From NCBI GenBank assembly GCA_005779525.1, contig SXIZ01000163.1, positions 1-42,033 of the forward strand: DNA of 42,033 nt, written 5' to 3'. This document shows positions 16,316 through 24,100 of the stretch, in pieces. Position 1 is the stretch's first letter. Each line of letters starts with the position of its first letter. The notes below the pieces were generated by a model. It made no database searches. It had not been told where the DNA came from and saw only the letters and a list, made by a program, of their open reading frames with translations. The position numbers were made by a program, and so were the translations under genes. Source of the DNA: Methylococcaceae bacterium. GTDB lineage: Bacteria > Pseudomonadota > Gammaproteobacteria > Methylococcales > Methylomonadaceae.

Positions 16316-16621
16316 ATGGCGGTAACAACTAACTTCGATGCATCAAAATCGATTTTAACTATCAAAATTGCTGGTCGATTTGATTTTGGTGCCCATCAAG
16401 ATTTTCGGAATGCTATAGATCAAATTAAGTTGACTACCAAACAAGTTGTGATTGATTTTTATGCGACAGAGTACATGGATAGCTCGGCTTTAGGTATGCT
16501 GTTGGTATTACGCGATAAAGTCAGTACGAGCTCTCAATCTATTAAGTTAATGAATATTCGGCCAGAAGTTAGAAAGATATTGGAAATTGCGAATTTTGAT
16601 AAATTATTTAATCTGGGATAA
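16316..16621 (+). CDS. STAS-domain anti-anti-sigma factor, HsbA-like
   Basis: A 101-residue single STAS domain. YMDSSALGML (53-62) holds the phosphorylation site, most likely Ser56 or Ser57. Such proteins bind an anti-sigma factor or other partner when unphosphorylated and are reset by an RsbW-type kinase and PP2C phosphatase. The next gene encodes a REC-PP2C-ATPase protein like HsbR, which acts on HsbA in Pseudomonas and there controls FlgM and biofilm formation. An HsbA-like role linking receptors to flagellar gene control is therefore plausible, but no flgM is in the window. The start has GAGAG upstream, and it follows the small MCP by 54 bases. Confidence 0.85.
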   Translation: MAVTTNFDASKSILTIKIAGRFDFGAHQDFRNAIDQIKLTTKQVVIDFYATEYMDSSALGMLLVLRDKVSTSSQSIKLMNIRPEVRKILEIANFDKLFNLG

Positions 16622-16829
16622 TAGGTGAGTTGCTGAAAAAGCCAAGAATGTATGATGTTCTATGCGTGATATTAATTTAAAAGTATTGTATTCTAGAAAA
16701 TTGAATGCTTTGTTTGAAGTGCTATCTTTACCGCAGCAACACACTTTTGGGCTGAGTCAAGTGACATTCAACGCTGTTTTATGAGCTTGGCGATAAATGC
16801 AGAATTTAATGGTTTAAAAATAAAAAAAT

Positions 16830-18512
16830 ATGACCGATTCATTAGCTTTACCTCATGCCAGAATTCTCGTTGCTGACGATAGTCGCTTACAACGTGAAAT
16901 GCTGGCGAGCTTGTTAGGTGATATCGGCTACCAAATTATCTTGGCAGAAGATGGTTTTGCAGCATTAGAGCTATTCAAAGCGCACCAACCTGATTTAGTG
17001 TTACTGGATATTATGATGCCTAAGTTGGACGGCATCCAAGTGGCTAGAGAAATTGCTGCACTTTTGAAAAATGATTATGTCCCGATTGTGTTCATTACCA
17101 GTATGGATACCGAAGACTTACTCAATAAATGCGTTGCTGCGGGGGGTGATGACTTTATTAACAAGCCTTATAACAGTGTTCTGCTCAGTGCCAAAATCAA
17201 TTCCTTATTACGCGTTAAAAGGCTGTATGAAGAACTGCGCAGTCAAAAACATGAGTTGCTAAAGTATCAGGAACTATACGAACAAGAACAACAAGTCGCA
17301 GCAAGTTTATATAAAAATATTTTACACGCGGATTTTGTTGAAACTTCCATCTTACGCTATTCACTGTCCCCAATGGCCTTATTTAATGGGGATATTCTAT
17401 TAACGTCCAAGGCTCCAGGAAATCGCTTTTATGTGTTGTTAGGGGATTTTACGGGGCATGGATTATCCGCGTCCATCGGCGCTGAGCCAACGGCACAAAT
17501 ATTCTATGGGATGGCGCGTAAAGGCTTCGCTGGCGAAGAAATTATTAAAGAAATCAATCGCAAATTACATAAGCTTTTACCGGTAAATATGTTTCTGGCG
17601 ACCACCTTGGTGACTTTACGCGCCGATTCCAGTTTTATGGAAATCATTACCTGTGGTTTACCCGCACATTATCTGTTACATAAACCGACGCGCAAAATCC
17701 GCAGTATTGAATCTAAGAACTTTCCCTTAGGCATCATGGCGACTTATGAGCCTAAAGTGGAATATTTTGAAATTGATCACCATGATTATCTGTATTTGTT
17801 CACAGACGGTGTGATTGAGGCCCAAAATATCGCAGGGCAGCAATTTGATATTTCTGGGGTCATGGCGTGTCTGGAAAATGAAGTCGAGTCACCGTATGAC
17901 AGTATCTTACATAATCTTGCCGTGCATACTCAGGGTTTGGAGCAGCAAGATGATGTCACTTTTGTGGAATTGCATTGTGATTTGAAAAATGCAATTTGGC
18001 AATCAGTCGGTAAGCCACTGGCGGTACAAAAATGTCCTGCATTAACCTGGAGTAGTAAGTTAAGCTTCAGTGTCGAAACTTTGCAACAAGTTAACCCGGT
18101 TCCTGTGATGTTGAATATGCTGATGGATATTCAGGCATTACAGAGTTTCCAGGAAGCGATTTTTTGTATCGTAAATGAATTATTTATCAATGCCTTGGAT
18201 TATGGGCTATTGGCGATGGATGGCAAATTAAAACTGACTTCCGAAGGTTTAATTAAATTTCATGCGATTAAAGAACAACGCTTACAAGAAGTCAAAACTG
18301 GGTCTATAGTGGTAGATTTTCAGCATCAACCTACCGAGGTGGGCGGGCGTTTACAAATTAGCTTAAAAGATTCCGGCGCAGGATTTGATTTTGCAGCGGA
18401 ATTGAAACCAAATCGTGGCATTTATCGGGTACATACCCTGTGCTCTAAATTGGAATATGGCAATGGTGGGCGTGAAGTTTTAGCTGTTTTTGATTGGAGC
18501 TATCAAGAATAA
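16830..18512 (+). CDS. REC-PP2C-ATPase response regulator, HsbR-like partner-switch controller
   Basis: A 560-residue three-domain regulator. The receiver is at about 10-125 with phosphorylation site Asp60 (LVLLDIMMP) and Lys112. A short coiled coil at about 130-160 leads to a SpoIIE/PP2C phosphatase domain at about 170-380 with metal-binding GDFTGHG (205-211), FTDG (324-327) and DD (374-375). Residues about 415-555 form an RsbW-like ATPase with N-box VNELFINALDYG and DSGAGFD. It could thus both phosphorylate and dephosphorylate the STAS protein encoded just upstream, under receiver control, as described for HsbR/HsbA. The ATG at 16830 lacks a visible ribosome site and sits in an A-rich leader. 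A weak GGCGATAA at about 16790 is not at good sigma-28 spacing. Confidence 0.88.
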   Translation: MTDSLALPHARILVADDSRLQREMLASLLGDIGYQIILAEDGFAALELFKAHQPDLVLLDIMMPKLDGIQVAREIAALLKNDYVPIVFITSMDTEDLLNKCVAAGGDDFINKPYNSVLLSAKINSLLRVKRLYEELRSQKHELLKYQELYEQEQQVAASLYKNILHADFVETSILRYSLSPMALFNGDILLTSKAPGNRFYVLLGDFTGHGLSASIGAEPTAQIFYGMARKGFAGEEIIKEINRKLHKLLPVNMFLATTLVTLRADSSFMEIITCGLPAHYLLHKPTRKIRSIESKNFPLGIMATYEPKVEYFEIDHHDYLYLFTDGVIEAQNIAGQQFDISGVMACLENEVESPYDSILHNLAVHTQGLEQQDDVTFVELHCDLKNAIWQSVGKPLAVQKCPALTWSSKLSFSVETLQQVNPVPVMLNMLMDIQALQSFQEAIFCIVNELFINALDYGLLAMDGKLKLTSEGLIKFHAIKEQRLQEVKTGSIVVDFQHQPTEVGGRLQISLKDSGAGFDFAAELKPNRGIYRVHTLCSKLEYGNGGREVLAVFDWSYQE

Positions 18513-18574
18513 GACGGCAATCACTTGGGTGAGGCAATTCTAGGATTCATGGTAAAAAGTAGGGGCGGTAACGC

Positions 18575-19189
18575 ATGAGAAAAAATCAAACAAATTCGCA
18601 GTTCGTGGCTGTGGCTTCAATTGCAGCGGAACTCAGTGCCGTTATGGATGTGGCTAAGGAAATATCTCTGGCGGCGGCAAACGCAAAAGCGATTGCCTTT
18701 CGGGCGGGGGAGAAAGCTAAAGGTTTTCAACCTATCACAGATTTTATTAATGAGTTGGCCAAGGACACCATTGAATTAGTTAATGAAATTAATCAACACG
18801 CCATGCAATTATATCAATTGACTGTGGATGAATATCGCATGACAGAAGCGCATAACAAATTTGAATTAGCCGCAAAATATGCCAAAGGTGCGCAGTATGA
18901 GCAGTCATTAAATGCGCCGCGGCTAAAAGCACAGCAAAACATGCAGGATTGTTTGCGTCAATTTAATGCCCATATTGCACAATTACTCGATCAACTGGGT
19001 GAAGTGATGCACCCTGCCCGTGCTGCACGAGTGATCGCTGCGAACTCACGTATTGAGGCTTCGCAAGCTGGAGAATACTTACAAAGTTTACAGGCAGTAG
19101 CCGAGAGCGTCGATAACGCGGCGCAAGTTATTCACGATAACGTGCAGCGGTGCCGCAGCGCTTTATCATTTATTACGATCACAGAATAG
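18575..19189 (+). CDS. soluble receptor-tip-like chemotaxis protein of unknown function
   Basis: A 204-residue all-helical protein without signal peptide or membrane segment. Residues about 29-64 read like a degenerate receptor hairpin tip (ANAKAIAFRAGEKAKGF, compare NAAIEAARAGEQGRGF). Residues about 150-183 repeat the theme more weakly (IAANSRIEASQAGEYLQSL). I do not recognise a named family. It could join CheA/CheW arrays as a cytoplasmic element, or be a remnant of a receptor signalling domain that has kept its tip. The start is well supported by GTAGGGGCGG. It lies between the HsbR-like gene (62 bases) and the ODP-like gene (28 bases), so it probably works with one of them. Confidence 0.7.
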   Translation: MRKNQTNSQFVAVASIAAELSAVMDVAKEISLAAANAKAIAFRAGEKAKGFQPITDFINELAKDTIELVNEINQHAMQLYQLTVDEYRMTEAHNKFELAAKYAKGAQYEQSLNAPRLKAQQNMQDCLRQFNAHIAQLLDQLGEVMHPARAARVIAANSRIEASQAGEYLQSLQAVAESVDNAAQVIHDNVQRCRSALSFITITE

Positions 19190-19217
19190 TGACAGATCAG
19201 CTAGGGTAGGGTTACGC

Positions 19218-19946
19218 ATGAAAATGACAAAAATTTACGAAGGATCGTATCAGTGGATTATGTATGGGCGTGATGAAAATAAACCCAACAATATTATTGA
19301 TACCAATCAATATATTGTAAGAACTGCGAATCGTTGTTTGTTGATTGATCCAGGTGGAATAGAATTATTTGCTCCGATGCTGGCAGCGGTATTACACCAT
19401 GCACCTGTCGAGCAAATCACTGATTTATTTGCGTCGCATCAAGATCCAGATATTATTTCTTCCTTGGGATTATGGGATCAGGCTTTGCCCAATGCTAAAC
19501 TTCACGCCCCTGCAATTTGGGAAGGTTTTTTGCGCCATTTCGGCTGTGATAGCATTGAATATGTCGCTATTCCAGATAATGGTGGGGTAATTCGATTAGA
19601 AAATGTAGAATTAAAAATTATTCCTGCGCATTATTTGCACTCTTCAGGGAATTTTCATATTTATGATCCCAATGCCAAAATCTTGTTTTCCGGAGATGTG
19701 GGTGCTGCCTTGGAAACACCGGGTGCGCCAATGTATGTCGATAATTTTGATGCTCACGTAGAAAAAATGCGTTACTTTCACCAACGTTGGATGCCATCGA
19801 ATCAAGCAAAACGCAATTGGATAGAACGTGTCCGAGAACTGGATATTGACGTGCTCGCACCACAACATGGTCGTGTCTTTAAAGGTGATGATGTTCGCCG
19901 CTTCCTGGATTGGTTTGAAGGATTACAAGTGGGGACCGCTGTTTAA
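19218..19946 (+). CDS. metallo-beta-lactamase-fold protein, ODP-like (candidate diiron oxygen sensor)
   Basis: A 242-residue MBL-fold protein. The metal site signature is SHQDPD (His74, Gln75, Asp76, Asp78) where flavodiiron proteins have H-x-E-x-D. His138 or His141 (PAHYLHSSG), bridging Asp160 (FSGDVGAA) and His217 (PQHGRVF) complete the set. The usual MBL HxHxDH is absent, which separates it from hydrolases. Chemotaxis-linked ODP of Treponema denticola has this fold and a diiron centre that binds oxygen, and its gene lies beside receptor genes. Here the gene directly follows a receptor-tip-like gene in the chemotaxis run. There is no flavodoxin domain, so it is not an NO/O2 reductase on its own. 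Oxygen sensing is inference. Confidence 0.8.
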   Translation: MKMTKIYEGSYQWIMYGRDENKPNNIIDTNQYIVRTANRCLLIDPGGIELFAPMLAAVLHHAPVEQITDLFASHQDPDIISSLGLWDQALPNAKLHAPAIWEGFLRHFGCDSIEYVAIPDNGGVIRLENVELKIIPAHYLHSSGNFHIYDPNAKILFSGDVGAALETPGAPMYVDNFDAHVEKMRYFHQRWMPSNQAKRNWIERVRELDIDVLAPQHGRVFKGDDVRRFLDWFEGLQVGTAV

Positions 19947-20005
19947 TGCCCAGACTGAGAATTAATTAGCCTGCAATGCCTGAGCGTAATTGACAAACCC
20001 CCTTT

Positions 20006-20040
20006 AAAACCGTTATCTTTCCTGATAACGGTTTTTTTAT
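20006..20040 (+). terminator. intrinsic terminator
   Basis: AAAACCGTTATC (20006-20017) pairs with GATAACGGTTTT (20024-20035) over a 6-base loop and runs into a T-rich tail. It is a good Rho-independent terminator for the chemotaxis transcript ending with the ODP-like gene. It stands only 15 bases before the thiD start codon. Confidence 0.85.
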
Positions 20041-20054
20041 TTTAGGTAAGACAT

Positions 20055-20846
20055 ATGAGTTCAATTCGGCCCGTAGTTCTATGTTTTTCCGGGCATGATC
20101 CCTGTGGCGGTGCGGGTTTGCAAGCAGATATTGAGGTACTTATTTCGCATCGTTGTCACGCTGCGACGGTGGTGACCGCGTTGACTGAACAGGATACGCA
20201 TAATATCCGTAAAGTTATTCCTCAAACTGCTGCCGAGTTCAAAGCACAAGCGCTTACAATTCTGAGTGATTTACCTGTGAAAGTCATCAAAATAGGTTTG
20301 CTTGGAAGTTATGACATTATTCTAGCGGTGCAAAAAATTCTGCAAGCGTATCCGAATATCCCGGTGGTGTTTGATCCGATTCTAGCTGCAGGTGGTGGAA
20401 TGCATTTGGCAGATGACGATTTACGGCAAGCAATGATAGAACGAATATTACCGCATACGTTTATTTGTACTCCAAACTCGCACGAGGCAAGGCAACTTAC
20501 CCAGTTGGATGATTTAAAAGCGTGTGGACGTGCGTTATTAGAGATGGGCTGTAAAAATGTACTGCTAACTGGGGCGCATGAAGATACCCGAGCGGTACGT
20601 AATCAACTTTTTCGCCCCGAGGAGACGGTAGAAACCTTTACCTGGGAACGCTTAGGTCATCAGTATCATGGTTCTGGTTGTACCTTGGCATCCAGTATAG
20701 CGGCTTTATTGGCACATGATCTGGATTGCTTCGTCGCTGTCAGTGAAGCGCAAGAATATACCTGGAATGCCCTCAGTAAGGCCTATCCTACGGGAACGGG
20801 CCAATACAATCCCAATCGATTTTTTTGGGTGGATGATGAAAATTAA
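20055..20846 (+). CDS. thiD: hydroxymethylpyrimidine/phosphomethylpyrimidine kinase
   Basis: A 263-residue ribokinase-fold ThiD, which phosphorylates hydroxymethylpyrimidine and its monophosphate for thiamine synthesis. Seen are SGHDPCGGAGLQAD (12-25), the VFDPILAAGGG block (about 114-124), TPNSHEA near 138-144, and the anion-hole/catalytic motif HGSGCTLAS (about 212-220). Length and motifs are normal. The start codon has TAGGTAAG upstream. There is no room for a promoter between the preceding terminator and this gene, so it must be read from further upstream or through the hairpin. No TPP riboswitch is recognisable. The cytochrome gene overlaps its last 11 bases. Confidence 0.93.
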   Translation: MSSIRPVVLCFSGHDPCGGAGLQADIEVLISHRCHAATVVTALTEQDTHNIRKVIPQTAAEFKAQALTILSDLPVKVIKIGLLGSYDIILAVQKILQAYPNIPVVFDPILAAGGGMHLADDDLRQAMIERILPHTFICTPNSHEARQLTQLDDLKACGRALLEMGCKNVLLTGAHEDTRAVRNQLFRPEETVETFTWERLGHQYHGSGCTLASSIAALLAHDLDCFVAVSEAQEYTWNALSKAYPTGTGQYNPNRFFWVDDEN

Positions 20847-21183
20847 TGTTCTGGGGGTAGCCATTTTAGCGCTGGGATTAACTGCCTGCATTGCCAATAT
20901 TGCTGATCCACAAACCTTAGCCCTGGGTAAACAGATTGCCTTCGAGCGTTCTAAAGGCAATTGCTTGGCATGTCATCAAATTGCCGATGGTGAACAGCCA
21001 GGTAATTTGGGACAACCTTTGATTGGCATCGCAAGTAAATACCAGGATAAACAGCAATTGCGCCACCTAATTTGGGATGCGACCCAACACAATCCTGAAA
21101 CGACCATGCCACCCTTTGGACGCAATAAAATACTTACTGAAGCGGACTTAGACAGTGTGGTCGAGTATTTGTGGAGTTTATAG
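20836..21183 (+). CDS. soxX: SoxX-like c-type cytochrome, possible lipoprotein
   Basis: A 115-residue monohaem cytochrome c. The haem site is CLACH (Cys43, Cys46, His47), preceded by KGN as in SoxX, and Met91 in TMPPFGRNKILT is the likely axial ligand. The IWDATQHNPETTMPPFGR stretch is characteristic of SoxX, the small subunit of the SoxAX thiosulfate-oxidation cytochrome. The N-terminus is a signal peptide ending LGLTAC (Cys18), a lipobox-like site, so the protein may be lipid-anchored rather than free in the periplasm. ATG at 20833 or 20836 is possible; the second has better spacing to GGTGG. It overlaps thiD. No soxA or soxYZB is here. Confidence 0.82.
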   Translation: MKINVLGVAILALGLTACIANIADPQTLALGKQIAFERSKGNCLACHQIADGEQPGNLGQPLIGIASKYQDKQQLRHLIWDATQHNPETTMPPFGRNKILTEADLDSVVEYLWSL

Positions 21184-21187
21184 TGCC

Positions 21188-24100
21188 TTAGGCATTCATT
21201 TCGGGCAATATCTCATTTAAAACCAGCAAAGCCTTATCATATTCAAAGACATCAACATAGTGTCGAAATTCTGCAAAACGGTTGCCTAATTTGAGCTTGA
21301 GCGACGCCTCAATAGGGCGTACAAAGAAATTGCTCCGTGCATTGTTCTCTTCTAACAGTTGTTTCAATTCCAGCAAGGTAGGCAAATCCAAGATTGTTTC
21401 GGCATCTTCCGGGGCTTGATCTGGCTGAGGGATATTTTCTAATGCTTGCATAAACTTCGTTAACTCCTGCTGACATTGCTCGGTCAGTGCTAGGCATTCA
21501 GCATGCATCTCATTTTGCGTTAACAACTGATCTAATTGCGCACTAAATTCTGCAATCCGAAAAATGCCTAAAGTCGCTGCCGCCCCTTTTAAACCATGTG
21601 CAATCCGTTTGGCCTCTTGCAACTGACCTTGGTGAATCAAGTCTGTAATCTTAGGCATGTCTTGCGCATGCGTATCCACAAACATATGCAGTAACTTTAA
21701 GTATTTCGTACTATCCCCTCGGACTAGGTTCATGGCGATTGTGGTTTCTAGGCCCGGGATTCTAGCAAATTGATTGCTAAGAGCTAACGACGGTGGCGTG
21801 ACACTAAATAATGGCGTCTTGACTGGATTGGGTAACGCCTGACTAGCACTGTGTTGTTGTGGTCGAGGTAACCAGCGTAGTAGGGCGATATACAATGCTT
21901 CGGGAATAACCGGTTTAGCGACAAAATCATTCATTCCGGCATCTAAGCATGCGCGACGGTCTTCTTCAAAGGCATTGGCAGTCATGGCTAAGATGGGTAA
22001 AGTGTCGCGGTCCACGAATTCCCGAATTGCGCTCGTGGCCTCCAGACCATCCATTTCAGGCATTTGCATATCCATCAGCACTAAATCAAAGGTTTGCGCA
22101 CGGACTTTTTCTAGCGCAACACGGCCATTTTCTGCAACAGTGACGTTCAAACCGACACCATTCAGCAGGTCTAATGCAACTTCACGATTAACTGGGTTAT
22201 CTTCAGCGAGCAATAAATGTCGATCTTTATAGTAGCGTTTAATCATGGACTCGGCATCGATGGATAAGGCTTGGGTGTGATTGCTAACACGCTGGCCTGT
22301 CTGTAGCAACGCGGTAAACCAAAAAGTACTTCCAATGCCTAAGGTACTTTCTGCACCCGCACTTCCTCCCATGAGCAAGGCTAAGCGCCGGGTGATGGCT
22401 AAGCCTAAACCAGTACCGCCATATTTGCGGGTTGTGGAGGCATCGGCTTGGGCAAACGCCTCAAATAGGAGTGGTAATTTTTCAGGCGCAATGCCAATGC
22501 CGGAATCTTGCACTTCGAAGCGAACGAATATGCCATCTTGAGATTGATTAAGGACGCGGGCTCGTAGCGAAATACTGCCATGCTCAGTAAATTTTATGGC
22601 ATTACTCACATAGTTAATGACCGATTGCCGTATGCGGGTAGGGTCACCTCGTAGCCAGGCGGGCAGATCGTGGCAATCAATTTTAAGTGCTATACCTTTG
22701 GCTCGCGCTTGATCGCTGAAAATAGAGGTAATTTGATTTAATAATGCTGAAGGGGAAAAATCTGTGGTTTCCAGCTCTAAGCGGTTAGCCTCAATTTTGG
22801 ATAAATCCAGAATGTCGTTAATAATCGACAATAAATGTTGTGCCGCGGTATCGATTTTATCTAAGCGTTCAGACTGATGCGGCGTAATACTGCCCTGCCG
22901 CAGCAGATAAGTTAAACCGATAATCGCATTCATCGGTGTGCGTATTTCATGGCTCATATTAGCCAAAAAAGTACTTTTGGCACGGGTGGCCGCTTCTGCT
23001 GCTTCTGCGCGGCGTGCTAGTTCCGCTTCCATTTCGCGTTGCGGATTAATGTCGCGCGCAAAACCGACTGTCCCCAACACGGTGTTATCGGCATCGATAA
23101 TCGGCGCTTTGAAAATCTCATACAACGAACCTTGGAGGTTTAACATCGGTTCCTGCACGGTTCTCGGTTCCCGCGAACGCATGACTTGGTTATCTTCTTT
23201 AAGGTAGTGTTCTGCTAATTTTCTAGGTAAAAAATCAAAATCGGTTTTACCTAATAAGGCCTGACTGTCTAAATTATAGAGTGTGGCGAGCGGGCGATTT
23301 GCGGCAATAAAACGCCCTAAATGATCTTTTAACCACGCCATATGTGGCAGGTTATCGATCAGGGCTTGTAAAGAATGGCTTTGTTGATGTAATTCATTGG
23401 TCCGAGTTTCGACTAACTCTTCCAAATGCATACGGTAGCGGTCTAATTCTTCGCCCATGAGCATTTTCTCAGTAATATCCTCTTGTACTGAAACGAAGTG
23501 CGTAATTTGACCATTGGGCTGCCGCAAAGGGGAAATAATCGCAAATTCCGTGTATTCACTGCCATCTTTACGGCGATTGATAAATTTACCTTTCCACGTT
23601 TCGCCTTTGCGTAGGGTTTCCCAAAGTTCGACATAGGTGTCTGTTAACGTTTTACCGGATTTGCGGATGCGTGGGTTTTGTCCGAAAACTTCCTCAAGGT
23701 CATAGCCGCTATTTTTCAAATAGGCGGCATTCACATATTCGATCTTACCGTCTAAATCGGTAATGATGATACTTTCCGGACTTTGTTCGACGGCCTGCGC
23801 TAACTTACGTAGACGCACTTCGGCAATTTTAAGTTCGGAAATATTGCGTATAAATACGCTGGATAAGGTCTCACCATTTTGTAATTTGAAAATTTGCGAG
23901 GAGATTTCTGCTGGGAAGCTGATGCCGTTTTTATCGATAAGATTGAGTTCACCGCGAAAACGCCCTTCTTTTGCACGTTTTTGCAATGCGATCGCTAAAC
24001 GTGGATCCTGGTTATCCACAATATCCAGCCAAGTCAGCTGTTTTAATTCGGCCTCTGTCCGACCTAAAATGCGTTGTGCCTCATTGTTAGCGCTAATAAT

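Noticed and set aside
16745..16800. Possible sigma-28 promoter before the HsbR-like gene (TCAA and GGCGATAA)
   Set aside because: The spacing is 17 rather than 15 bases and both elements carry mismatches.
19930..20000. Possible TPP riboswitch before thiD, because CTGAGA occurs near 19956
   Set aside because: The other conserved TPP elements (the GGGG/ACCC stem and the GAACCTGA block) are not found, so the hexamer is likely chance.
20716..20835. Longer cytochrome starting inside thiD
   Set aside because: The added 40 residues are basic and unlike any signal sequence, and they lie fully within thiD in another frame.
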